A stretch of DNA of 64,000 nt from Sporosarcina ureae (GTDB lineage: Bacteria > Bacillota > Bacilli > Bacillales_A > Planococcaceae), in contig NZ_JARIEA010000060.1 in assembly GCF_029267015.1 (NCBI RefSeq), positions 62,001 to 126,000 of the forward strand, given 5' to 3'. Position 1 is the first letter of the stretch. The number at the start of each line of letters is the position of its first letter. A program made the translations under genes and the position numbers. The notes under the pieces were generated by a model. The model saw only the letters and a list, made by a program, of their open reading frames with translations, did no database searches and was not told the origin of the DNA. Positions 35,074 to 44,547 of the stretch are shown here, piece after piece.

Positions 35074-36852
35074 TTATAATGTCTTGTTGAAAAACTCTAC
35101 AATTAATGTATTCATCGTAATATGATTGGAAAGCTTATCTGTTTGATGTCCTTCATCTTCAAACACGACTAGTTCTACATCCTTCTTCAGTTCACGCATA
35201 ATAGCCGTTAACTGCTCTGCCTCACTGACCGGTACCCTAGTATCATTTTTGCCGTGGAACACTAGCAATGGAGCTTCGATACGTTCTAAGTGATTCAAAG
35301 GTGCGATTTCTTCAAAGAAGTCATCATCTGTACCAAGCGTTCCATATTCGTACTCCCGTAGTTTCCTTCTCCAAGGTCCTGTATTTTCTAAGAAGGTTTT
35401 GAAGTGTGAAATACCAACGATGTCAACGCCCGCTGCCCATAATTCGGGATAATGTGTTAATGCGGCGAGTACCATGAAGCCTCCATAGCTTCGTCCCATA
35501 ATCCCAATCTTGTCTGGATCAATCGATTTAGTTTTTACTAAATCATCTACTAGACTGGCAAGATCCGCTACAGCATCCATGCGTTTTCTGCCGTCATCTA
35601 ACTGGATATACTTTCTGCCATAACCTAGACTACCTCGTACATTAGGTGCCACTACCGCAAAGCCTTTGGATACCAAGTACTGAATCACTGGATTGAATTC
35701 TGCTTTTATTTGGCTTTCAGGTCCACCATGAACATAAATTACTGTAGCCTTTGGTCGCTGTTCGTTTGAATAATAAAAGTAAGGAACTTGTAGTCCATCA
35801 AATGAGCTGAACTGACATACTTCAGGCTCTACGAGAAGCTGTTCGATTTCTTCACAAACACCGAAGTGAGTCAAACGTGTAGAGGTTTTATCGTCCAAAT
35901 TGTATTTCCAAATATCACCTGGCATCAAAGGAGTCTTAAGAGCGAAGAGTAGTTCCTGATCTTCAGTCCACGAAAGCGAGTCAATTACGCCACTAGGAAT
36001 ACCAGGTAAAGTTTTAACTTCTTGTGTTTGAATATCATAACGCTTAAGAATAGATGTGCCGCCTGCATTTATATTAAGTACGATGAATTTTTGGCATGGA
36101 GATAATGAAATCTCTGCAATATCCCATTCGAGTTCACTAGCTAGTAACTCTAGCTCCCCTGCAGATTCGGTATCAAAACGATAAATGGCTAATTTGTCTT
36201 TTTCGAAGTCAGACAATACATAGCCCGTCTTTTGATCTTTTGAAAAGACCAATGATTGGTACCGAGCCTTATTTTGACTAGGTCCGACGTTTAGTAGTTC
36301 CTGTGTTTTCAGGTTAAGTATCTTGTACGTACTAAAGATATTAGTCTCTTGTATTGAAACTACAATACGCGGATATTCTTTGTCTAGCCAGCGTACAGGC
36401 GTACAATTTCCATCGAATTCGTAAACTAGTTCTTCTTTTCGTGTGGATAAATCTAGAACGAATACATCGAAAAAACCACTACTTCTTCGATTGCTGGAAT
36501 AAGCTATGCTTTTCTCATCATCAGACCAACCACCAAAGTTATTAAAATGCTTTGGCGATAACACAATGGCTTCAGCATTGCCTTCCGTGTCGATCTTATA
36601 AAATTGTTGCTTTTCATTTCCCTCGTAATCCATTCCGACAATTGTCTGCTTGGCACTTGGTGAATGATAAACAGACATAATGCGGTCTTCAAAGTCTCCC
36701 AATAATTCTACTTCACTGTTATTTTCATCCCAAATATAAGCTTGCGGAATTCCAGATTTTTTACTTATAAACGTAAATTTATTTTTTCCTGGATAGACAA
36801 CTGGATTATACGCATTGATAACATTTAGATAAAGCGAAAGATGATCTTCCAT
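35074..36852 (-). CDS. S9-family (prolyl oligopeptidase-like) serine peptidase
   Basis: 592-residue cytoplasmic enzyme. Residues 1-340 are a predicted beta-propeller of repeats (GWSDDEKSIAYSSNRR, SWTEDQELLFALK); residues 350-592 are the alpha/beta-hydrolase. The nucleophile is Ser in IMGRSYGGFMV, the acid Asp in FHGKNDTRVP, and the His in FEDEGHQ, all in order. The oxyanion loop is VYVHGGPESQ. Such enzymes cut short peptides or acyl-peptides. ATG 36852 has GAGGTG upstream. It is next to the oligopeptide permease operon in the same direction, which fits peptide use, though a terminator separates the two units. Confidence 0.88.
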   Translation of the reverse strand: MEDHLSLYLNVINAYNPVVYPGKNKFTFISKKSGIPQAYIWDENNSEVELLGDFEDRIMSVYHSPSAKQTIVGMDYEGNEKQQFYKIDTEGNAEAIVLSPKHFNNFGGWSDDEKSIAYSSNRRSSGFFDVFVLDLSTRKEELVYEFDGNCTPVRWLDKEYPRIVVSIQETNIFSTYKILNLKTQELLNVGPSQNKARYQSLVFSKDQKTGYVLSDFEKDKLAIYRFDTESAGELELLASELEWDIAEISLSPCQKFIVLNINAGGTSILKRYDIQTQEVKTLPGIPSGVIDSLSWTEDQELLFALKTPLMPGDIWKYNLDDKTSTRLTHFGVCEEIEQLLVEPEVCQFSSFDGLQVPYFYYSNEQRPKATVIYVHGGPESQIKAEFNPVIQYLVSKGFAVVAPNVRGSLGYGRKYIQLDDGRKRMDAVADLASLVDDLVKTKSIDPDKIGIMGRSYGGFMVLAALTHYPELWAAGVDIVGISHFKTFLENTGPWRRKLREYEYGTLGTDDDFFEEIAPLNHLERIEAPLLVFHGKNDTRVPVSEAEQLTAIMRELKKDVELVVFEDEGHQTDKLSNHITMNTLIVEFFNKTL

Positions 36853-36880
36853 ATTTGCACCTCTTCTGTAATTTTTACAC

Positions 36881-37249
36881 TCAATAATACAAAGCTAAAC
36901 AAACTAATGAAATAGCCAGAGTCGGAAATGCGATAGTGGCAGCAGTTTTTTTGAATCGTTGCTGAATAGAGGTTTTCCATTCAGCCAATTCATGATCTTC
37001 ATTCAATAAGTCGTCCGTCCTTTTAGATGAGCGTGATTGCGGAAATGCTATATACTTAATTTTCTTGAATCCACTCATAAATATTGTTAAGAAGTTAGAT
37101 TCAATGATCATGACGATTGCATATACAATCAGACCGACTAACCCTACAAGAAAAGTCATATTAGCCATCTCTACTAGTGAGAAAGATCCCAGTATACCGA
37201 TTAATATCCACGTAATGATTGTTATTCCTGCTATGAGTAAAGTTAGCAT
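36881..37249 (-). CDS. Small membrane protein, DUF3899-like
   Basis: 122-residue membrane protein with two N-terminal hydrophobic helices (about 2-22 and 28-52), a basic cytoplasmic middle (KRTDDLLNEDHELAEWKTSIQQRFKK) and a C-terminal helix (TIAFPTLAISLVCLALYY). The ordering and the ...FLTIFMSGFKKIKYI block recall DUF3899 proteins, often found with oligopeptide transporters; this naming is tentative. ATG 37249 follows GGGAG. It lies 28 nt upstream of the S9 peptidase gene and may be co-transcribed with it, while a terminator separates it from oppA. Confidence 0.6.
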   Translation of the reverse strand: MLTLLIAGITIITWILIGILGSFSLVEMANMTFLVGLVGLIVYAIVMIIESNFLTIFMSGFKKIKYIAFPQSRSSKRTDDLLNEDHELAEWKTSIQQRFKKTAATIAFPTLAISLVCLALYY

Positions 37250-37281
37250 TCCACATTTCTCCCTATACGCATTTTCATTGA

Positions 37282-37317
37282 AAACAACCCTCTATCAAAT
37301 ATGATAAAGGGTTGTTT
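37282..37317 (-). terminator. Terminator at the end of the opp operon
   Basis: AAACAACCCT/AGGGTTGTTT stem, extended by TATCA/TGATA, just past the oppA stop. On the minus strand it is followed by TTCAATG, so the U-run is modest. Confidence 0.75.
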
Positions 37318-37322
37318 ACTGA

Positions 37323-38942
37323 TTACTTAGCTTCTACTTCTGCCCACTTCATGAACGGATAACGGTTTACATAGTTAGCAGAACCTTTAATATTTGTCTT
37401 CATTAAATATGTGTTTGTGTAGAAGTGAATTGGCATCATCGGGAAGTCTTCCATTAAGATTTCTTCTGCCTGATGTAACATTTCATAACGTTTTTCTTGA
37501 TCTTGTTCTACTTTCGATTCCGCCATAATGCGGTCAAACTCTTCATTGACCCATCCTGTACGGTTGTTCGGGCTATCACCTAAGAAATAGTCAAGGTTTA
37601 CTACAGGATCAACGAATACACCGATCCAGCCCATACGAGCCATCTGGAAGTTATGAGTTTTCGTAGTTTCAAGATATGTTTTCCACTCTTGGTTCGCAAG
37701 TTTAATATCTACGCCGAGGTTTTGTTTGAACATTTCTTGAGCTGCTTCCGCAATTTTCTTGTGGTTTTCATCCGTGTTATAAAGAAGTGTTACTGCAGGA
37801 AGTGTAGACCAACCTTCTTCTTCCATACCTTCTTTAAGTAGTTTCTTTGCTTCATCAACATCTTCTTTGAAGTAGTCTCCACCTTCTTCGCGGAAATCAC
37901 CTTTTGGTGTATCTGCACCTTCAGGAACCATTGCATATGCAGGAATTTCACCAGCTAACGTGACATTTTCAGATAACACTTTACGATCCACTGCCATACC
38001 AAATGCTTTTCTGATTTTTTTATTTGTAAACGGCTCTTTTTCTACATTAAACATATACATATATGTTCCGTAGTAAGGTACGATTTCAAAGTCTTCATTA
38101 CCTTTTTCTGACTCAATCGCATCTGTCGGTAACGTCATCATAAAGTCTAACTCATCTGTTTTGTACATTTGATAAGCTGTTGTCGCTTCTCCAACCATTT
38201 TAAATGTAATTTTATCTAATTTCACTTCATCTTCTTTGTAGTATTCATCATTCTTTTCAATAACAAGTTCGCTATCATGACTCCAACCTGTCATTTTGAA
38301 TGGACCATTACTGACATACGTATCGGCTTCTGCAGCCCAATTTGCATCGCTAGATACTAACTCTTCTTTAACCGGATAGAATGTCCACATAGTTAATAGT
38401 GTATCAAAGTATCCTAGTGGTGCATTTAATGTAACTTCGAGTGTTCTTTCATCTAAAGCCTTTACAGCAACATCTTCTACAGTACCTTTTCCTTTGTTAT
38501 ACTCTTCTGCACCCTTAATATAATATAAATAGAAGGCAAATGAGCTCCCTGTGTCTGGATTTAGTACATGTTTCCACGCAAATTCAAAATCATTTGCTGT
38601 CAATGGACTACCATCAGACCATTTTGCATCTTCTCGGATTGTAAAAGTATGTGTTTTTCCATCTTCTGAAACTTCAGCTTCTTCAGCAAGACCAGGAACT
38701 GTTTTTCCGTCTTGATCTCGTGTATAAAGTCCTTCAAAAACGTGATCCATTACCCAACCAGATGTTGTATCCGTTGCTAACGCAGGATCCATGGAAGGTG
38801 GTTCACTCTTCGCGTTCATCGTAATTTCTTGTTTTACATCTTCTCCAGATGAAGATTCATCTCCATCACTTTTACCGCCACATGCACCTAGAATTGTTCC
38901 TAACGACAAGATCGCTATAAAAAGCCACAATATTCTCTTCAA
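37323..38942 (-). CDS. oppA: Oligopeptide ABC transporter substrate-binding lipoprotein
   Basis: 539-residue lipoprotein that captures peptides outside the membrane. The signal ends in the lipobox LGACG (Cys20-22). It has the SBP_bac_5 fold, with NAKSEPPSMDPALATDTTSGWVMDHVFEGLYTRD at the start, YVSNGPFKMTGWSHDSELVIEKNDEYY in the middle and IRKAFGMAVDRKVL as family hallmarks. The start is TTG 38942, 6 nt after GGAGGG. It is the last gene of the oppBCDF-A operon, separated from oppF by about 60 nt, and is probably the most strongly translated component. Substrate length preference cannot be read. Confidence 0.93.
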   Translation of the reverse strand: MKRILWLFIAILSLGTILGACGGKSDGDESSSGEDVKQEITMNAKSEPPSMDPALATDTTSGWVMDHVFEGLYTRDQDGKTVPGLAEEAEVSEDGKTHTFTIREDAKWSDGSPLTANDFEFAWKHVLNPDTGSSFAFYLYYIKGAEEYNKGKGTVEDVAVKALDERTLEVTLNAPLGYFDTLLTMWTFYPVKEELVSSDANWAAEADTYVSNGPFKMTGWSHDSELVIEKNDEYYKEDEVKLDKITFKMVGEATTAYQMYKTDELDFMMTLPTDAIESEKGNEDFEIVPYYGTYMYMFNVEKEPFTNKKIRKAFGMAVDRKVLSENVTLAGEIPAYAMVPEGADTPKGDFREEGGDYFKEDVDEAKKLLKEGMEEEGWSTLPAVTLLYNTDENHKKIAEAAQEMFKQNLGVDIKLANQEWKTYLETTKTHNFQMARMGWIGVFVDPVVNLDYFLGDSPNNRTGWVNEEFDRIMAESKVEQDQEKRYEMLHQAEEILMEDFPMMPIHFYTNTYLMKTNIKGSANYVNRYPFMKWAEVEAK

Positions 38943-39001
38943 AATTATCCCTCCAATATGTTTTTATATCTTTGAATCTGTAGTAACTATCGAACAACCA
39001 G

Positions 39002-39955
39002 TCAGGTATATAGATGGCAGGCCGTGAAATGATCTTTCTCTACTTCTTTCCATTCAGGCTCTACAGCAGCACATATATCCATAGCGTGTGCACAACGTGT
39101 TCTGAATCGACATCCACTAGGAGGATTCACTGGACTTGGCGGATCTCCTTTTAGCACAATACGATCTCTCTTGATCAAACTTGGATCGGCAACTGGAATA
39201 GCCGACATTAAAGCTTGTGTATAAGGATGTAATGGATTTTTAAACAAGTCATCACTACTTGCCAACTCCATCATTTTCCCCAAATACATCACTCCGATAC
39301 GGTCACTAATATGCTTCACCATACCTAAGTCGTGGGCAATAAATAAATACGTAAGTTGTTCTTGTTCTTTTAAATCTTCCAGTAGATTAATTACTTGCGC
39401 TTGTATGGAAACATCCAAAGCGGAGATAGGTTCATCAGCTACGATGAATTTGGGTTGTACGGCTAAAGCGCGTGCAATACCTATACGCTGCCTTTGACCA
39501 CCACTAAACTCATGGGGATATCGCTGAGCATGCTCTGGTCTAAGTCCAACCTTCTCTAATAAGTTGTACACTGTTTCCTTTCGTTCTTTACCTTTTGATA
39601 ACTTATATCCGTCAATTCCCTCAGCAATTATTTCACCTATACGCATTCTTGGATTCAGCGACGCGTGCGGATCTTGGAAAATAATCTGTACTTCCCGATT
39701 GATGATCCGTTGTTCTTTTTTGGTCAAGTTAGCGTAGTTTTTATCTTCAAATGTAATAGAACCCGAAGTAGGTTTGTCCAAGCCTACTACTAATCTTCCT
39801 AGACTGGACTTCCCGCTACCACTCTCTCCTACCAAACCAAGCGTTTCACCTTTTCTGATAAAAAGTGATATGTCATCAACCGCCTTGACAGTTTTCTTTC
39901 CGGCTACAGGGAAATGTCTTTTTAAGTTATCGATTTTAACCAGCACTTCACTCAT
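39002..39955 (-). CDS. oppF: Oligopeptide transporter ATPase OppF
   Basis: 317-residue ABC ATPase. Walker [11 protein letters not shown]-loop VQIIFQDPHASLNPRM, signature FSGGQRQRIGIA, Walker B FIVADEPISALDVS and H-loop FIAHDLGMVKH are intact. The C-terminal oligopeptide-transporter extension has the Cys-containing segment PSGCRFRTRCAHAMDIC, which in some homologues binds an iron-sulfur cluster. It dimerises with OppD. The gene begins 8 nt inside the end of oppD (GAGTGAA), indicating coupled translation. Confidence 0.93.
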   Translation of the reverse strand: MSEVLVKIDNLKRHFPVAGKKTVKAVDDISLFIRKGETLGLVGESGSGKSSLGRLVVGLDKPTSGSITFEDKNYANLTKKEQRIINREVQIIFQDPHASLNPRMRIGEIIAEGIDGYKLSKGKERKETVYNLLEKVGLRPEHAQRYPHEFSGGQRQRIGIARALAVQPKFIVADEPISALDVSIQAQVINLLEDLKEQEQLTYLFIAHDLGMVKHISDRIGVMYLGKMMELASSDDLFKNPLHPYTQALMSAIPVADPSLIKRDRIVLKGDPPSPVNPPSGCRFRTRCAHAMDICAAVEPEWKEVEKDHFTACHLYT

Positions 39956-40970
39956 ACATGGCTCCCCCTAACGCAATCACTTCTTCTGCACTTGGCGATT
40001 GTTCATCATTTAACCAACATTTAGCGGTATGATTCGGACTTATTTCATAATCACCCGGCATCTTACTTTCACAAATCTCCATTGCATATTTACATCGCAT
40101 CACAAATGGACAACCTTTTGGAGGGGCAAACAAATCTGGTGGTGATCCTTCAATAGGAATAAGTCTTTCCTTTTGATCACTATACATATCTGGTATGGAC
40201 TCCATTAACCCCCATGTATACGGATGTTTCGGTTCTTTAAAGATTTGATTTACGGTTCCTGTCTCTACTATTACGCCTGCATACATAACCGCTACTCGTT
40301 CAGCAGTTTCCGCCACTACGCCCAAATCATGCGTAATCAATATAATCGATGTATTCATTTTATCTTTCAAATCAATCATAAGATTTAGCACTTGTGCCTG
40401 AATAGTTACGTCGAGTGCTGTTGTAGGTTCATCCGCAATAAGCAACTCTGGCTTACACGCTAATGCGATCGCGATCATTACACGCTGCCGCATTCCCCCA
40501 CTAAATTCATGTGGATATTGATTATATCGCTGTTCCGGATTAGGAATACCAACCAGTTTAATCATTTCTAACGCCTGTATCTTAGCTTCTCTTTTACTCA
40601 GGTTATGATGAATAATGAGTCCCTCTGCGATTTGTGTTCCTATTCTCATAGTAGGATTCAAGGATGTCATAGGATCCTGGAATACCATACTAATTTTAGA
40701 ACCTTTCAACTTACGCAATTCACTTCTCTTTAGTTTCAGCAAGTCCTTTCCTTTATAATGAATAGTTCCACTTTTAATTTTGGAGACCTTTTTAGGAAGT
40801 AGACCCATGATTGTTTGAACCGTAACACTCTTTCCACTACCACTTTCGCCTACGATGGCCAAGATTTCACTTTCATTTATATGAAAGGAAACATCCCGTA
40901 CCGCTTTTACTTCTCCCCCGTAGGTGCTGAAATTTACTTTCAAGTTTTTGACTTCTAGCAATTTACTCAT
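39948..40970 (-). CDS. oppD: Oligopeptide transporter ATPase OppD
   Basis: 340-residue ABC ATPase. Walker [11 protein letters not shown]-loop [14 protein letters not shown], signature [12 protein letters not shown], Walker [15 protein letters not shown] and H-loop [12 protein letters not shown] are present; the C-terminal Cys motif is [18 protein letters not shown] start at ATG 40970, which has GGAGGTGCACAAC upstream; the GTG at 40979 lies inside that ribosome site. It lies 20 nt after oppC and overlaps oppF. It forms the heterodimeric ATPase of the peptide permease. Confidence 0.93.
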   Translation of the reverse strand: MSKLLEVKNLKVNFSTYGGEVKAVRDVSFHINESEILAIVGESGSGKSVTVQTIMGLLPKKVSKIKSGTIHYKGKDLLKLKRSELRKLKGSKISMVFQDPMTSLNPTMRIGTQIAEGLIIHHNLSKREAKIQALEMIKLVGIPNPEQRYNQYPHEFSGGMRQRVMIAIALACKPELLIADEPTTALDVTIQAQVLNLMIDLKDKMNTSIILITHDLGVVAETAERVAVMYAGVIVETGTVNQIFKEPKHPYTWGLMESIPDMYSDQKERLIPIEGSPPDLFAPPKGCPFVMRCKYAMEICESKMPGDYEISPNHTAKCWLNDEQSPSAEEVIALGGAMYE

Positions 40971-40990
40971 GTTGTGCACCTCCAGTTTCC

Positions 40991-41926
40991 TTATTTCGGA
41001 TCTAACGCATCTTGAATCCCATCTCCAAATACGTTAAATGCGAACATTGTTAGTGAAATTAGGAACCCAGGGAAGAAGAGTCTCCACCATTGACCGCTTA
41101 AGATTACACCCAGTGCATCATTGGCCATTGTTCCCCAACTAGCAAATGGTGCTTGAACGCCTAATCCTAAGAAACTTAGGAAAGATTCAGCGAAGATCGC
41201 TGTTGGAATCGTGAATGTTAGATTAACGATAATGATCCCCATTGTATTGGGAAGTAAATGTTTAGTAATGATCTTAGTATGAGATGTCCCCATCTTCTCA
41301 GCAGCTTGAACATATTCCTGTGATTTAAGCTGCAAAATTTGTCCTCGGATGATCCGTGCCATTCCTACCCAACCTGTAATCGAAAGCGCGATAATAATTG
41401 CCGTAATTCCCGGCTCCATGATTACCATCAACAAAATCACGATCAACAAGTAAGGAATTCCGTATAGCACTTCAACGATTCGCATTAATACGCTATCAAT
41501 ACGGTCGCCTTTCTTTCCGCGACCAGCCATATAACCAGATACTCCGCCTACAATCAACCCTAGTATCAAGTCGATGATTGCGGCCACAATACCGATGATT
41601 AATGAAACTCGCGCACCATACCAAGAACGTACCCACATATCTCTTCCTAAGTTATCTGTACCGAACCAATGAGCCGATGAAGGCGCTAAATTAGTTTTCG
41701 TCAAGTCTTGTCCAGAAGGAGAATATGGAACCATCGACGGACCGAAGATTGCTAGAAATACGATAGCTGCTAATAAAAAGAATCCAACTAAGGCAAGTTT
41801 GTTCTTTAAGACACTTAATAATGTATCTTTCCATACACTTAAACTAGGTCGCTGTATCTCATCCGCAATCTTTTTATCCGGATGCAACGGAGCAAATAGT
41901 GTATCGTTGTTTTGTTTTATAACCAC
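40991..41926 (-). CDS. oppC: Oligopeptide transporter permease OppC
   Basis: About 311-residue inner-membrane permease. A cytoplasmic N-terminal stretch (KQNNDTLFAPLHPDKK, SVWKDTLLSVLKNKLALVGFFLLAAI) leads into TM1, followed by the BPD-type domain with five more helices and the EAA loop EYVQAAEKMGTSHTKIITKHLLPN. The start is GTG 41926, one nt after the oppB stop and behind AAGGAGGGG; the longer reading (41965) would begin inside oppB. It forms the channel with OppB. Confidence 0.92.
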   Translation of the reverse strand: MVIKQNNDTLFAPLHPDKKIADEIQRPSLSVWKDTLLSVLKNKLALVGFFLLAAIVFLAIFGPSMVPYSPSGQDLTKTNLAPSSAHWFGTDNLGRDMWVRSWYGARVSLIIGIVAAIIDLILGLIVGGVSGYMAGRGKKGDRIDSVLMRIVEVLYGIPYLLIVILLMVIMEPGITAIIIALSITGWVGMARIIRGQILQLKSQEYVQAAEKMGTSHTKIITKHLLPNTMGIIIVNLTFTIPTAIFAESFLSFLGLGVQAPFASWGTMANDALGVILSGQWWRLFFPGFLISLTMFAFNVFGDGIQDALDPK

Positions 41927-41927
41927 A

Positions 41928-42854
41928 TTACCCCTCCTTACTTGTAAGACTAATTCTTGGATCAATAAGTCTGTATGAAATATCTATCAAGAACAGTGTA
42001 AATACTAATATGACACTAAAGAATATGGTCGTACCCATAATTACGGGATAGTCTCGGTTGAATATACTATCTACAAAGTATCGACCAATACCCGGTATAG
42101 CGAATATCTTTTCTATTACGAATGTTCCCGTAATCAATGAAACAAACAAAGGGCCTATAAAGGAGACAACAGGAAGAATAGCATTTCGGATCCCGTGTTT
42201 GATGACAATTCCCGCTGTGCTCAATCCTTTTGCATCCGCAGTTCGAATATAATTTGCATTCATCACTTCAATCATGCTGGAGCGCATGAATCTGGCAACT
42301 ACTGCTAGGGGCATGGAGGCTAGTGCGATAGAAGGTAGAACAGTATGCATCCATGTTCCCCAAGTGGCTACAGGGAATATCCTTAAGTCTACTGAAAACA
42401 CTTTAATTAAAAGTGGTGCCAATATAAAGCTTGGTATCGAAATCCCTATAATAGCTATAATCATTGAAATATAATCTAGGAATCGATTGTGATAAAGTGC
42501 GGCAATAATTCCAAGTAGTAGTCCAAAGAAAAGTGCAATGACTAAGGACTGTAAGCCTAAGAAGGCTGACGGTGGAAAACCGGACTTTATAATATCGTTT
42601 ACAGTTCTTGTACGCGACTCGATGGAAGGCCCTAAATCAAAACTAGCTAAACCTTTTAAGTACAGCGCATACTGAACCGCCACCGGCTTGTCCAGATTGT
42701 ATTGGGCTCTCATGTTTTCTAATACTTCAGGCGGTAAGACGTCCGCGTCAGATGCAAAAGGATCACCTGGTATAAACTTCATCATCACAAATGTTAAGGT
42801 GACAATCACCCATATTGTTAAAATCATTGTTAAAATACGTTTTAATATGTACAT
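41928..42854 (-). CDS. oppB: Oligopeptide transporter permease OppB
   Basis: 308-residue permease beginning MYILKRILTMILTIWVIVTLTFVMMKFIPGDPF, the standard OppB/DppB N-terminus. Six hydrophobic helices are visible, with the EAA loop NYIRTADAKGLSTAGIVIKHGIRNAILPVV. ATG 42854 lies 35 nt after the Lrp-type regulator gene and has GGGAGGGGG about 9 nt upstream; the codons between 42878 and this ATG are unlikely to be translated. It pairs with OppC to form the membrane channel. Confidence 0.92.
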   Translation of the reverse strand: MYILKRILTMILTIWVIVTLTFVMMKFIPGDPFASDADVLPPEVLENMRAQYNLDKPVAVQYALYLKGLASFDLGPSIESRTRTVNDIIKSGFPPSAFLGLQSLVIALFFGLLLGIIAALYHNRFLDYISMIIAIIGISIPSFILAPLLIKVFSVDLRIFPVATWGTWMHTVLPSIALASMPLAVVARFMRSSMIEVMNANYIRTADAKGLSTAGIVIKHGIRNAILPVVSFIGPLFVSLITGTFVIEKIFAIPGIGRYFVDSIFNRDYPVIMGTTIFFSVILVFTLFLIDISYRLIDPRISLTSKEG

Positions 42855-42889
42855 TCGGACATTCCCCCTCCCTGCCATCCACTGAAATT

Positions 42890-43333
42890 TCAGTCTACTT
42901 GGTAAGAACTTTTGGATACTTCTAATTGAATCATCGAATTTACCTCTGTAATCTCTTCATGTTTATACAATCTAATTATGAGTTCTGCAATTTCTTCTTG
43001 ATTTGCTGCTGCTACCTGAATCAATATTGGATAGTCTCCAGTAGTGGTAGTGATGTAGCGGATGCTCCGGATCTTGGATAAATACTCTATAACACTTTCC
43101 CAACATGCGGGCTTCACTTTCAACTGAATAATAGCACCTTCTTTTAATCCAATTGTAATAGGATTAATTCGTCCCACGATTTCCAGTATTCCACTGTCGA
43201 TCAAGTGTGCATATCGCAACCTCACAGTTTTTTCAGTAACCTCTGTACTCTTAGCTAATTCCCTGAATGACATTCGCCCATCTTTTGACAACAGTTTAAT
43301 AATATGTGTATCTAATTCATCTAGCTGCTTTAT
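42890..43333 (-). CDS. Lrp/AsnC-family regulator heading the opp operon; apparent AUA start
   Basis: About 147-residue Lrp/AsnC protein. The helix-turn-helix (IKQLDELDTHIIKLLSKDGRMSFRELAKSTEVTEKTVRLRYAHLIDSGIL) is followed by the AsnC ligand domain (GAIIQLKVKPACWESVIEYLSKI, YITTTTGDYPILIQV). The family start MxxLDELD aligns with a frame whose first codon is ATA at 43333-43331, right after an in-frame TAA and 5 nt after GGTGAT. The next possible start is TTG 43291, inside the first helix of the DNA-binding domain. Initiation at AUA is therefore likely, or the gene has a mutated start. It lies 35 nt before oppB and probably senses an amino acid to control opp. Confidence 0.72.
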   Translation of the reverse strand: MKQLDELDTHIIKLLSKDGRMSFRELAKSTEVTEKTVRLRYAHLIDSGILEIVGRINPITIGLKEGAIIQLKVKPACWESVIEYLSKIRSIRYITTTTGDYPILIQVAAANQEEIAELIIRLYKHEEITEVNSMIQLEVSKSSYQVD

Positions 43334-43668
43334 TTAAATCACCCACTTTCGGTAGTTATCAACTGAATAAGTACTTATATGCATACTACTTTTAAAATAC
43401 TAAGGGAATAAACAGTACTTTTTTCTAAATATGTACTCTTTGTGACACCTTACACGTTATTATAATAACTATACTATTGGATTGCAACCAATTTTCCGAA
43501 TCTTTTAAATAACTTTATTATTATCATTATATAATGTATTGTAAACTTCTATTTGACGGCGTTTTAAGGCTGAAATTAGTATATTCTCGTACCCCTTTTT
43601 TACTATTTCACAATAGAAAAACGCCTGACATTGACTAAATCCAATGTTCAAGGCGTTATGTTATTGCA
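43334..43668. other. Intergenic region between the lrp-opp operon and the S33 hydrolase gene
   Basis: 335 nt with no gene. Its left part is the presumed promoter/operator of the opp operon and contains AAGTACTT (43369-43376), AGTACT (43414-43419) and TGTACT (43433-43438), which may be autoregulatory Lrp sites. Its right part holds the terminator of the S33 hydrolase gene. Confidence 0.5.
43617..43657 (-). terminator. Terminator after the S33 hydrolase gene
   Basis: AACGCCT...ACATTG pairs with CAATGT...AGGCGTT around an 8-nt loop; on the minus strand TTTTTCTATTG follows. Confidence 0.8.
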
Positions 43669-44547
43669 TTATCTAATTTTCTTTTCTACGAATTCTTTAA
43701 CTGTTTGAATAAACTTTTCGTGTTCGTCTTTTACTACCGAGTGACTACTTTCTTCAAAGATCACTAATTCGCTGTTTGGAATTTTTTCACTCATAAGAAT
43801 GGAACCCTCTACCGGTGTGATCCAGTCATGTCTACCTGTAATAATAAGTGTAGGAACATGAATGGATGGCAAAAACTCTTCTACATCATACTCTCGTAAA
43901 AATCCTCCAAATCCTTCGTTAAGTGCTTGATAAGAACGATTCGCACGCTGATCAGCATGATTTCTAGCTAATTCCGCTTCAAGTGTATCTGAATAGCTAT
44001 AAGAATACATAGGCGCCATCACCTTAAAGTATTCACTTTGCTGTTCTGTCGATTCAAAAGCTCCGTCGAATAGAATTTGTGCCATTTCCTTTTGTTTAGG
44101 AGTTCCTTTTAGTTTGACAGTTTCCTTTGCTTTCTCTAGGAACTTTCCGCTTGGTGCAGTTACGACAAGGAGCAATGACTTGAGATTTTCCTGATACTTC
44201 CTTGCATACTCCAAGGCAACCATTCCACCATAAGATTGACCCATTAACACAATCTTATCTAATCCTAGATACTTTCTTAGTTCTTCTAGGTCTTCCACGT
44301 TATTTTCAAGTGTGTATGTCGATTGTGGTCCTTTTTCTGATCTTCCACTACCACGATAATCAACATAAACGAGCTGCATATCTTCCGCCAATGGACTTAA
44401 GGCTGGTTTAAAACCTGTGTGATCTCCTCCTGGTCCACCGTGAAGAATAAAGCAAACTGGTTTTTCCCGCATAATCGGTCCATCTGGAACAAAGCCCATT
44501 CCCTCTACATCAAAAAATAATTTTACTCCGTTCACATGAGCGTACAT
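43669..44547 (-). CDS. Proline iminopeptidase-like alpha/beta-hydrolase (S33)
   Basis: 292-residue cytoplasmic hydrolase of the S33 family. The oxyanion motif is FILHGGPGGDHTGF, the nucleophile is Ser in VLMGQSYGGMVALEYA, the acid Asp lies in IITGRHDWITP and the His in EESSHSVVKDEHE. DYRGSGRSEKG and a helical cap domain (about 140-200) are typical of proline iminopeptidases, which remove N-terminal proline from peptides. A role in using peptides imported by the adjacent Opp system is a reasonable inference. ATG 44547 follows GGAGG. A related esterase activity cannot be ruled out. Confidence 0.82.
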   Translation of the reverse strand: MYAHVNGVKLFFDVEGMGFVPDGPIMREKPVCFILHGGPGGDHTGFKPALSPLAEDMQLVYVDYRGSGRSEKGPQSTYTLENNVEDLEELRKYLGLDKIVLMGQSYGGMVALEYARKYQENLKSLLLVVTAPSGKFLEKAKETVKLKGTPKQKEMAQILFDGAFESTEQQSEYFKVMAPMYSYSYSDTLEAELARNHADQRANRSYQALNEGFGGFLREYDVEEFLPSIHVPTLIITGRHDWITPVEGSILMSEKIPNSELVIFEESSHSVVKDEHEKFIQTVKEFVEKKIR

